A stretch of DNA of 15,926 bases from Prevotella sp. (GTDB taxonomy: Bacteria > Bacteroidota > Bacteroidia > Bacteroidales > Dysgonomonadaceae). This document shows, in pieces, positions 6,842-14,397 of the stretch (its first letter is position 1; each line of letters opens with the position of its first letter). The DNA lies in assembly GCA_031260865.1 (NCBI GenBank), contig JAISKQ010000012.1:1-15926 (forward strand). Direction: 5' to 3'. A model generated the notes under the pieces. The model did not search any database and had not been told where the DNA came from. It worked only from the letters and a program-made list of their open reading frames with translations. The position numbers and the translations under genes were made by a program.

Positions 6842-9259
6842 TTAAAACGGATACCCGACAGCAATATGCCAAGCTGTGTTTTTCTTCACTTTCCACGGTT
6901 CTGTGATAGGCCATTTGGTTGATTGGGGGTCATTCGTAGGGTCATACGCTTTCCAACCGCAATCGAGACGGATAAGGACAAAGTCGAAGTCAAGGCGGAG
7001 ACCTAAACCCCATGCGAAAGCGATTTCTTTATAAAATTTATCAACCTTAAAAGAGCCTCCGGGCTGATCTTCATAGTTCTTGATAGTCCAAATATTCCCT
7101 GCGTCGATAAAAGCCCCCATCTCTATGATCCAGAACAACTTACTTCGGTATTCTATACTGGCATCCAAACGCACGTCTCCCGAATGATAGTAGAAATTAT
7201 CTTTATCACTGCCTATTCCGGTTCCTCTGAAATAATACGATCCGGGACCAAGTTCGCGTATCGACCAACCCCGTACACTATTTGCTCCACCGGCAAAGAA
7301 TCGTTTTTGTATCGGTATTTGCTTGTTATTGCCATAAGGGTAGGCTAAGCCGCCGCCTAAGTGCCATGCGACGGTGTTTTTTTCGTCTATCTGATATGTC
7401 CGGCTATAATCTATCGCAGCCTTTACAAATTGGGCGAAATTTGTATTGAATATTTGCTTTGAACCAAATTCGTCCGACCGGGCATTTGCTAATTTTGCCG
7501 CCAGCGCCAACAAATTCCCCGCTGTTTCGACAGATGCCCGCAGGGAGTAAATGGGTTGACTGTGTCTGTTTGGATTCGCTACATTGGTGCGTGAAAATGT
7601 ATAGCCTGTTCCTAAAATGAAATGGTCTTTGAAACTATATTGTCGCGCCGCAGGTGATATTCTGTCCAAGAACGTGGAATCAAGACTGTTTTTGGGAAGG
7701 TGTATATAGCTGATATTTATTAAATCGAATATATGACGATTCAGAGATTGCCGCCTGTCTTGCCATATATACTGTACTCCCGATCCTAACACGGTACGGG
7801 TAAAATATCCCGGCCTTCGTTGGAATGTATAACTGGCGTTAAATTGGGTGGACGCGTGTATGCGCCTTTTATAATCCCTGTTCAAGAAAGGGAACATGAA
7901 ACTGGGAAAAGTGAGGGCGGTTTCTCCACCTATTTCAAAGTAGTTCTTTGAAAAACTCGCGAAATTCGGGGTAATCGCTTCATAAGCGCCTCTTAGCTTC
8001 ACGCTGAATAGTTCCGAACCTTTAAACGCATTGCGATGTAAGTATCCTATACCTGCTCCTACTCCAAAGTATCCTCCCGAGTTTGTCCCTTCCATTTCTG
8101 CCGACACGCCTTGTTTTTTATCGGGTATGCAAGTTATATAGCAATGCAATTTGGTAGAGTCGTTTTCCCATATTTCAGAAAAACTGATATTTACGTTTTT
8201 CAGGATTTTCAATTGAGACAATGCGCTGTAAGTGAGCGCCGTCATATTCTCGTTGAAAAGGCTGCCCGGTACTATATAGCAGTTGTCCAAAATCGTATTC
8301 GGACTTATATATTCTCCTCGTGACCCGTATATTATTTTATATCCGTCTTTTTCATATACGACGGTTGATTCATACTCATTTATGTTCCCTTCGACCAACG
8401 GATTGTAATCAACCAGTAAATTAACATCTTTTATTACATATTGTCGATGAGGTGTTTCAACGACCTGTCCGTCTTGTGTCCGCATGGCAAAAGGGAAGAT
8501 AGACAGGTTTAGGTTGACTTTATTGTTTCCGAACGCCGTGTCGGCTCTAAAACCGATGTATTCTTTATTAAAGGCGTAAAATCCGGTTCTGCGTAAAATG
8601 GATGTAATCCGGTCGCGTTCCAAATCCAGCATATCCAAATCAAAGTGAGCATCCTTGTGTACCAGGGTATTCCGGTATAAAACGGAATCTATGTTCATCG
8701 AAGAAGAGACTGAGTTACGCCTATTGCTCCTCAGCGATTGTCGGGGAAGCATTGGCAATATTCTCTTATTTATCACACTGTCTTTTACGCTGATATTGTA
8801 ATCGTTGATACGGTAAGGCTCACCGCCCTTAATATCATATATGATTTTGGCTTTCTTGTCTTTAAGTTCAACCTGTGGTATTACCCGAGCGTCAAGATAG
8901 CCTTTGTTGGTCATCATACGTTCCAGATTTATAACAGTTTGCCCGAGCATTGTGCTGTCATATAAAACGGGAGGATCTCCCGCGTTACGAAATGTACGGT
9001 TTATCCATTTTGTAGTATCTTCTCCCGAAAGGTTATATAAAAACAGGGGAAGTTTGAATATGGCGAAAGTCTTAAAATTCGGTTTTTGTTTTATATAATT
9101 TTCCATTTCCAAGGTTGACATCACTTTTTTATCGCTTTTTACCGTCGCGCTGGAAAGGAGGTATTCTCCATCGGGAACATACTTTGTCGTATTACATGAT
9201 TGGATGAAAATAACGCAAAATATCAGGATAAGAATGGAAATGAATAATTTATACCTCAT
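6842..9259 (-). CDS. tamL: TamL, lipoprotein Omp85-family outer-membrane assembly factor
   Basis: This is an 805-aa outer-membrane beta-barrel protein of the BamA/TamA (Omp85) superfamily, taking part in assembly of outer-membrane or surface proteins. The signal peptide ends in a lipobox (IQSC, Cys22), so the mature N-terminus should be acylated. This lipoprotein form is known in Bacteroidota as TamL. Residues about 30-380 form the periplasmic part with POTRA-like repeats, including the KYVPDGEYLL start and the segment around LIVDYNPLVEG-type POTRA strands near 280-360. The C-terminal barrel covers about 400-805. It contains the GGANSVRGWS motif (about 657-666), the conserved VRGW loop that plugs the pore, and ends in a terminal Phe as expected for a barrel signal. 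The partner TamB is not adjacent in this window. The gene is divergent from the RNA methyltransferase gene and has its own TAAATTTG promoter box. Confidence 0.9.
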   Translation of the reverse strand: MRYKLFISILILIFCVIFIQSCNTTKYVPDGEYLLSSATVKSDKKVMSTLEMENYIKQKPNFKTFAIFKLPLFLYNLSGEDTTKWINRTFRNAGDPPVLYDSTMLGQTVINLERMMTNKGYLDARVIPQVELKDKKAKIIYDIKGGEPYRINDYNISVKDSVINKRILPMLPRQSLRSNRRNSVSSSMNIDSVLYRNTLVHKDAHFDLDMLDLERDRITSILRRTGFYAFNKEYIGFRADTAFGNNKVNLNLSIFPFAMRTQDGQVVETPHRQYVIKDVNLLVDYNPLVEGNINEYESTVVYEKDGYKIIYGSRGEYISPNTILDNCYIVPGSLFNENMTALTYSALSQLKILKNVNISFSEIWENDSTKLHCYITCIPDKKQGVSAEMEGTNSGGYFGVGAGIGYLHRNAFKGSELFSVKLRGAYEAITPNFASFSKNYFEIGGETALTFPSFMFPFLNRDYKRRIHASTQFNASYTFQRRPGYFTRTVLGSGVQYIWQDRRQSLNRHIFDLINISYIHLPKNSLDSTFLDRISPAARQYSFKDHFILGTGYTFSRTNVANPNRHSQPIYSLRASVETAGNLLALAAKLANARSDEFGSKQIFNTNFAQFVKAAIDYSRTYQIDEKNTVAWHLGGGLAYPYGNNKQIPIQKRFFAGGANSVRGWSIRELGPGSYYFRGTGIGSDKDNFYYHSGDVRLDASIEYRSKLFWIIEMGAFIDAGNIWTIKNYEDQPGGSFKVDKFYKEIAFAWGLGLRLDFDFVLIRLDCGWKAYDPTNDPQSTKWPITEPWKVKKNTAWHIAVGYPF

Positions 9260-9300
9260 TGAGAATATTCTGAAACAAATTCTATTTATTAAATGAACGA

Positions 9301-9308
9301 CAAATTTA
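9301..9308 (-). promoter_or_regulatory. Bacteroidetes-type -7 box of tamL
   Basis: On the minus strand this reads TAAATTTG, an exact TAnnTTTG match about 42 nt from the tamL ATG. No clear -33 TTG is seen. Confidence 0.5.
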
Positions 9309-9330
9309 GGGTTTTAATTGTTTCTTTTTG

Positions 9331-9338
9331 TAGTTTTG
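9331..9338 (+). promoter_or_regulatory. Possible -7 box of the RNA methyltransferase gene
   Basis: TAGTTTTG matches TAnnTTTG and would give a leader of nearly 90 nt before the ATG at 9433. The -33 element is unclear. It lies back to back with the tamL promoter box in the 173-nt divergent spacer. Confidence 0.4.
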
Positions 9339-9432
9339 TTATAAAAAAACGATGAAACTTCGCCATGCTGCTGTCCGAATGACCGATTTTTTTGAGGAAA
9401 GATGTACTTAACAATAGATTATCAACGACAAA

Positions 9433-10188
9433 ATGAGCTTAAGCAAAAACAAACTGAAATATATCCGTTCACTAAAGGAGAAGAAATACCGTTCCGAACA
9501 CGGGACTTTTGTAGCGGAAGGGAACAAAATGGTAAGTGATTTATTACCATGCTTAACGTGTCAGTTACTTGTGGCAACGCCTGATTTTCTGAATACGGCG
9601 GAAACGAAAGATGTAGAAGAAGTAATTGAAGTGAATGACAGCGAGTTGGCTCAAGCCAGTTTTCTGCAAAATCCCCAGCAAGTATTGGCTGTTTTCTATC
9701 AACCGGTTTATAGAGAAGGGATTGATATAAGTAAACAGCTCACATTGGCATTGGATGGTATTCAGGATCCCGGCAATATGGGAACCATTATCCGTTTGGC
9801 GGACTGGTATGGGATCAAACATATCTTTTGTTCGCTGGATACTGTGGATGCCTATAATCCGAAAGTAGTGCAGGCGACGATGGGAGCGTTAGCTCGCGTG
9901 AGCGTGCATTACGTGGACTTAGCCGCTTTTTTGACCCGGAATCAACAGTTACCTGTTTATGGTACATTGCTGGATGGGGAAAACATGTATGAGCAGGAAA
10001 TATCTCCTGTCGGGATTATCGTAATGGGTAACGAAGGCAACGGCATACGTCCTGAAGTAGAAAAACTGATCAGCCAAAAACTGTATATACCGAATTATCC
10101 GTTGGGTAGCCCCACGTCAGAATCTTTGAATGTAGCGATAGCAACGGCGATTATTTGCGCCGAGTTTAGGCGGAGGGAAAGACATTGA
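9433..10188 (+). CDS. TrmH/SpoU-family RNA 2'-O-ribose methyltransferase
   Basis: This is a SAM-dependent RNA methyltransferase of the SPOUT class, expected to methylate a ribose 2'-OH in rRNA or tRNA. The N-terminal substrate-binding domain (about 1-95) starts with LSKNKLKYIRSLKEKKYR and includes FVAEGNKMV, typical of the SpoU substrate-binding domain. The catalytic domain carries all three motifs: NMGTIIRLADWYGI (115-128, with the catalytic Arg121), IVMGNEGNGI (196-205) and SESLNVAIA (229-237), which form the knotted SAM site. The length of 251 aa is standard. It resembles the rRNA 23S-type RlmB/TsnR relatives more than tRNA TrmH, but the target base cannot be named. It is divergent from tamL and convergent with the ATP-grasp gene, with only 3 nt between the two stop codons. 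Confidence 0.92.
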   Translation: MSLSKNKLKYIRSLKEKKYRSEHGTFVAEGNKMVSDLLPCLTCQLLVATPDFLNTAETKDVEEVIEVNDSELAQASFLQNPQQVLAVFYQPVYREGIDISKQLTLALDGIQDPGNMGTIIRLADWYGIKHIFCSLDTVDAYNPKVVQATMGALARVSVHYVDLAAFLTRNQQLPVYGTLLDGENMYEQEISPVGIIVMGNEGNGIRPEVEKLISQKLYIPNYPLGSPTSESLNVAIATAIICAEFRRRERH

Positions 10189-10203
10189 ATGTCAGCTGTC
10201 TTT
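10178..10203. terminator. Inverted repeat across two convergent stop codons
   Basis: AAAGACA (10178-10184) pairs with TGTCTTT (10197-10203) around a 12-nt loop. An alternative, mutually exclusive hairpin pairs GACATT with AATGTC (10181-10193) around a single G. Both stop codons (10186-10188 plus, 10192-10194 minus) lie within this structure. It may act as a bidirectional transcript end, but neither side has a T-run, so the terminator call is tentative. Confidence 0.35.
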
Positions 10204-11385
10204 GGTGATTAGTATATACGCCCTGTATCTGCTTTTTTCGTTTACGGGGCAAAGCGCGATATAGCCTGATAATAATCTTCCGTCCTCTATGTGGGGAGGA
10301 AATTCTCTTTGCATCTGTAAATGGCTCTTATACATTTCTCCGGCTTTAGGATTAAAGTCTGTATAAAATTTTCCGTGAGAACAAGGACGCGCGTATTTCT
10401 CATAAATATGGTAAGATAAGAATCCCATATTATACCGCATATTTATCTCAAGGCAAGGTTGCAGCCTGTATTCGTTCCCTTCTTTATAGATCAGCATATC
10501 TACCCCTATGCAGCCGTTGTACTGCCGGGAGTACTTTTCGGCAAGTAGGGCGATAAGGTTTTCTTTCACTTCATTGATAAAGGATTGTTGGACTTTTTCC
10601 GCCAACATATCCTCTATACTCTTTTGAGAGCCGATGTAATTAGCCTCATAACCTCCTTTCGGATTTGTATAGAATAAGGAATATCCGACAAATTTCACAC
10701 TTCCTTGCCCATCGGACATAAATTCCATGGCAAAATCAATCTGTTTATCAAGGACTTGTTCCACAGATACACTTCCCTGTTTCTTTAATATGCCGTGTAA
10801 TATCTGATTTTCGGTTCGGGTAAGCCCTGTTGGCGGAAGCCATAAAAGCCCTCTGCCCGAAGACGAATAAGGCGCTTTGGCAAGTAATTGGCAAGGGGAA
10901 TCGGCGACAGCCTTTGTTATATCTTCCAATCGGGTATAAAAATGGGGAATAACAGCATCGGAAAGCTGAGGTATGCGGTTCACTAATTCGACAAGGCAAT
11001 CCCTCGCCGCCTGTCGGTTGTTCAGGTACGAATAGTTTTCTTCCCATGCGGGAATGGAGAGGTTAAGCGCGCCATTCTTATTCAACTCTTCGAAATAATG
11101 GATAGCCTGCGGCGAAATGCCCCATAACGCTATTTCGGCATCGCCATGTTGTTCCAATTCATTCTGTGCAATGGGTTTTGGTAGGTTTAATAAATTATCG
11201 GTCAGCCATGTATAATAGGGATCTGATTTATCTTCAACCAGCACAAAATCGTCAGGCGCGGCATACCAAGCCGGAAGAAAAGCCAATTCCTTTTGCATGA
11301 CCGCCACATTAGCCGGAGCCATATAATAAGGCGACGCGTTCAGTACCGCCGTTTCGTGTCCGGGATTGAAGTAATGGATTCTCAA
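10192..11385 (-). CDS. Uncharacterised ATP-grasp-like protein in the O-acyltransferase operon
   Basis: I do not recognise a named family, but the protein has ATP-grasp hallmarks. They are a lysine plus flexible serine/glycine loop (KAPYSSSGRGL, 170-180), an adenine-contact-like strand (SVEQVLDKQIDFAMEF, 207-222), an acidic GVDMLIY strand (294-300, Asp296) and the Mg-binding ELIN-like element CLEINMRYNMG (311-321, Glu313 and Asn315). The N-terminal part (RIHYFNPGHETAVL onward) would be the pre-ATP-grasp domain. It has no signal peptide or membrane segment, so it is cytoplasmic. ATP-grasp enzymes usually ligate a carboxylate to an amine or thiol; the substrate here is unknown. The long open frame extends to 11475 and overlaps the MBOAT gene, but the sequence becomes family-like only at RIHYF, so I place the start at the TTG at 11385, 22 nt after the MBOAT stop. 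That gives 397 aa. It is the last gene of the operon. Confidence 0.78.
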   Translation of the reverse strand: MRIHYFNPGHETAVLNASPYYMAPANVAVMQKELAFLPAWYAAPDDFVLVEDKSDPYYTWLTDNLLNLPKPIAQNELEQHGDAEIALWGISPQAIHYFEELNKNGALNLSIPAWEENYSYLNNRQAARDCLVELVNRIPQLSDAVIPHFYTRLEDITKAVADSPCQLLAKAPYSSSGRGLLWLPPTGLTRTENQILHGILKKQGSVSVEQVLDKQIDFAMEFMSDGQGSVKFVGYSLFYTNPKGGYEANYIGSQKSIEDMLAEKVQQSFINEVKENLIALLAEKYSRQYNGCIGVDMLIYKEGNEYRLQPCLEINMRYNMGFLSYHIYEKYARPCSHGKFYTDFNPKAGEMYKSHLQMQREFPPHIEDGRLLSGYIALCPVNEKSRYRAYILITKDS

Positions 11386-11407
11386 TTTATTATTGCTTAT
11401 TGTTGAT

Positions 11408-12967
11408 TTAGAATTGAAAATAGATAAATGGCTGAGGTCCGCTTGACGCTGTGGCAAACACCATCCAGAATACAACGCCTGCTAACGTAGCTTTGCCAAC
11501 TAACGGTATGGCGTCGAATCCTGCTTTTATGGAATTTACAAGTCTTTCGGGCAGGAAGTGCATGACATAACCTATAATCAGTAAGATAAATACGTTCCTA
11601 TAACCCTGAAGCACAGCTAACCACTCGGTAGGAGCAAAAGTCAGTTCCCCTATATTTGAAATGATATTACCCGCCAGTTCAAAACTTCCCGCGCGGAAGA
11701 ATATCCAGCAAAAAGCGACGAAATGGAAGGTCAGTAAAATACAGATGATACGGGTAAGACGGTTGTCAGGCACTTTTATAAACTGCTTAAAGAAGCGTTC
11801 TATCACTAATATAACGCCATGAAGCCCGCCCCAGATAACGAATTTCCACGATGCTCCGTGCCATAGTCCGCCGATGAGCATGGTCATGAACAGGTTGAAA
11901 TAAGTTCTTATTTTCCCCTTACGGTTACCGCCCATCGAGATATACAGGTAATCCCTTAACCAGGAGGACAACGATATATGCCAGCGACGCCAAAATTCGG
12001 TGACGGACTGGGATTTATATGGAGTAAGGAAGTTGGGCGGTATCGTAAATCCCATAAGCAAAGACAGTCCTATCGCCATATCGGAATATCCCGAGAAGTC
12101 ACAGTATATCTGCAATGTATAGCCATACATTGCCATCAGGTTTTCAAATGCCGTGTAACTCATGGGCGAGTCGAATACGCGATCCACAAAGTTGAGGGAT
12201 ATATAGTCTGAGATTATAGCTTTCTTTATCAGTCCTATCAAGATAAGGAATATCGCCGCGCCGGCATCTTCTTTCGACAGGTGCAGCTTATTTTTCATCT
12301 GAGGGAGAAATTCCTTCGCGCGGATAATAGGACCGGCTACCAGCTTAGGAAAGAAAGTAATATAGAAACAGAAATCCAGCAACGAATCGGCGGGCTTCAT
12401 CTGTTTACGATATAAATCCACACCGTAGCTAATCGCCTCAAACACAAAGAAAGATATTCCTATCGGCAGGATGATATGATGCAAGGCAAAGTTGCTGCTG
12501 AAAATAACGTTTATATTGTCTATCAGAAAGTTGGTGTATTTGAAGTAGGACAGCATCAACAAATTACCGACGATGATAAGCGTCAACCAGAATTTCCGGG
12601 CGGATTGTTTTTCCGTATGATACATTTTCACCGCTGATAGATGCGTGACGACGGCGCAGATAACCAGCAATATAAAATAATTGAACCGAAAATGAAGTCC
12701 GAAGAAGTTTATATCCATTGTATTCCCCCCCGCCAGGTAATAGAAGTACAGGGAAAATGCTATCAGGTACACTTTTCGGAAATGGTCGTGCTTACGGCTT
12801 GTTACATAAACCATGTAGAATATCAGGAAAAATCCCATGAAGAACGCGCTGTTGAACAATAGCGGGCGGGATGGGTCATACACTAAATATGGAGTTATGT
12901 CGTTTACCAGATCTTCTATATAGTCGGGTAGATAAATGTTGCTTAGATTGTCAAAAAATGTTTTCAA
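11408..12967 (-). CDS. MBOAT-family O-acyltransferase (AlgI/PatA-like)
   Basis: This is a polytopic inner-membrane protein of the membrane-bound O-acyltransferase family. Such proteins take an acyl group from a cytoplasmic donor and pass it across the membrane for O-acylation of an extracytoplasmic glycan. About ten or more hydrophobic segments are visible. The signature region is complete: SVTEFWRRWHISLSSWLRDY (321-340, His330) and GGLWHGASW (366-374, with His370 in the position of the catalytic histidine), followed by WGGLHG. The earlier FPKLVAGPIIR (206-216) and YCDFSGYSDMAIG (288-300) blocks are also typical, as is the PFIYFQF C-terminus. The length of 519 aa is normal. The start is a TTG at 12967 whose TTGA overlaps the stop of the upstream LysM-SGNH gene, so the two are translationally coupled. 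No in-frame ATG occurs before residue 44, which lies inside the first membrane segment. Confidence 0.92.
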   Translation of the reverse strand: MKTFFDNLSNIYLPDYIEDLVNDITPYLVYDPSRPLLFNSAFFMGFFLIFYMVYVTSRKHDHFRKVYLIAFSLYFYYLAGGNTMDINFFGLHFRFNYFILLVICAVVTHLSAVKMYHTEKQSARKFWLTLIIVGNLLMLSYFKYTNFLIDNINVIFSSNFALHHIILPIGISFFVFEAISYGVDLYRKQMKPADSLLDFCFYITFFPKLVAGPIIRAKEFLPQMKNKLHLSKEDAGAAIFLILIGLIKKAIISDYISLNFVDRVFDSPMSYTAFENLMAMYGYTLQIYCDFSGYSDMAIGLSLLMGFTIPPNFLTPYKSQSVTEFWRRWHISLSSWLRDYLYISMGGNRKGKIRTYFNLFMTMLIGGLWHGASWKFVIWGGLHGVILVIERFFKQFIKVPDNRLTRIICILLTFHFVAFCWIFFRAGSFELAGNIISNIGELTFAPTEWLAVLQGYRNVFILLIIGYVMHFLPERLVNSIKAGFDAIPLVGKATLAGVVFWMVFATASSGPQPFIYFQF

Positions 12968-14397
12968 TGTTTTCTCTGTTTCTTATAGTTATTATATGCT
13001 TCGATAAAATCGGAAGCAAACAATTCTCCTTGCGCTTCGTATCCGCCGGAGGTGTAATGAACTTTGTCCTGGGCTATCATGGAAGCATAATCACCGCTGG
13101 GTCTGATCGCCGAATCCCCATTCATCCTCGAATACAAATCCCATACAGGCAAATAGTTAATACCCATAAGCGCGATACTGTAATCGGCGATAAATGTATT
13201 TGGAAGGCGATGACGAAACATCGACGGCGGCGGAGTCATTACCAATATGGTCGCTTTCGCGTTTTGTTTTTTTATCTTGCTTACAAATTCATTTAACTGG
13301 AATATATATTCCGTATCCGACATTTTGCCGAAGGATTCATTGGTTCCGAACGAAAGAATAACTAAATCGGGACGCAATATAGGTAACTGATCGAAAAACA
13401 ACTGATACTTATTGTAATCCGACATTCTGGCTCCATTCACGCCAATGGTATGGTATATAACTCCCGGTTTATCATTTTCTATAACAAATCCGTTCAGGGT
13501 GTACATTGCCATTTGTCCGTCAGGGATCAATGTGACGCGTCTGATCGCCGAATCACAGGAATAGGACGCGTAATAAGGCTTAGATACTAAGTTTACATAT
13601 TGCAGCTCTTTTCCTTCTATATTTGAAGCCCTTATAGCGGGAGTCGTTGTTTTCGCCGTGCCTTTAACGGGTATTTTTAGTGATTGACCGATTCTTATCG
13701 TGTTAGACTTCATTCCATTGGCTTTCTTTATCTGAGTAATAGTAACGCCATACTTCCGTCCGATGGTGGATAAGCTTTCCCCGCTCTTTACTTTGTGATA
13801 CTTTATGCCGACGGAGACCGTAGCGGAAGGACTACCTCCCGTAACTTCCAACGGATCCGCCGTGATGCTCATTTTGTAATGCAAATCCTTTTCAGGATAT
13901 ATGATTTTCACCTTATTAAATTCGTAGTCTGCTTCGGTATATAATTGCAAGATGAAATTGTCGGCGGAAGTGTATAAAGCGATACCGCTAAGCCCAACGC
14001 CGACATCGGCTATCGGAGATATATTCTTTATATTTTGCCATACGGCGTTGCTACTGTATCTTACAGCACGGGTTCCGTTTGTCCTTATCAGGCTGTAAGG
14101 AAAAGTAAAACCATAGCCTCCGTCTCCGAAGACAGATTGCAATTCACTTCTAATGGTATTCGTAAAGAAGTCCGCCTGAATGTGTGAATCGCCGATATGG
14201 ACAATATTTATTTTCCCTTTTTTAGTCATTTCCAGATTATACAATTTTTCAAAAACAGGATTCAACAATTCCTCGTTGGCGAAGACACGGTTGCCTCCCC
14301 CTTCCGGTTTCTGCTCTCCTTTAGCCGATAAACAGAACGGCAGGAATATGTATAATATGGAAAAAAACGTAAGTATTATTTTCTTCGGGAATATCAT
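12964..14397 (-). CDS. Exported SGNH/GDSL hydrolase-fold protein with internal LysM domain
   Basis: This periplasmic protein is likely to transfer or remove acyl groups on a glycan together with the MBOAT protein. A signal peptide covers residues 1-24 (cleavage near CLSA). SGNH block I is IGDSH (68-72, nucleophile Ser71), block II is NGARMSD (321-327), block III is SFGTNES (349-355, Asn353) and block V is DKVH (Asp444, His447), so the catalytic set is complete. Between blocks I and II lies an insertion of about 250 residues. It has a beta-rich part and a LysM domain (about 199-244: YHKVKSGESLSTIGRKYGV to IRIGQSLKIP). LysM binds N-acetylglucosamine-containing glycans such as peptidoglycan. It overlaps the flanking genes by 4 nt on both sides (ATGA with the upstream gene, TTGA with the downstream one). 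Acylesterase activity is the alternative to transferase activity. Confidence 0.88.
   Translation of the reverse strand: MIFPKKIILTFFSILYIFLPFCLSAKGEQKPEGGGNRVFANEELLNPVFEKLYNLEMTKKGKINIVHIGDSHIQADFFTNTIRSELQSVFGDGGYGFTFPYSLIRTNGTRAVRYSSNAVWQNIKNISPIADVGVGLSGIALYTSADNFILQLYTEADYEFNKVKIIYPEKDLHYKMSITADPLEVTGGSPSATVSVGIKYHKVKSGESLSTIGRKYGVTITQIKKANGMKSNTIRIGQSLKIPVKGTAKTTTPAIRASNIEGKELQYVNLVSKPYYASYSCDSAIRRVTLIPDGQMAMYTLNGFVIENDKPGVIYHTIGVNGARMSDYNKYQLFFDQLPILRPDLVILSFGTNESFGKMSDTEYIFQLNEFVSKIKKQNAKATILVMTPPPSMFRHRLPNTFIADYSIALMGINYLPVWDLYSRMNGDSAIRPSGDYASMIAQDKVHYTSGGYEAQGELFASDFIEAYNNYKKQRKH

Noticed and set aside
11386..11475. N-terminal extension of the ATP-grasp-like protein to a TTG at 11475
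   Set aside because: It would overlap the MBOAT gene by 68 nt and adds 30 low-complexity residues ahead of the conserved-looking RIHYFNPGHE start.
12871..13296. A 141-codon plus-strand frame across the MBOAT/SGNH junction
   Set aside because: It runs opposite two overlapping, well-supported genes and contains no recognisable domain.
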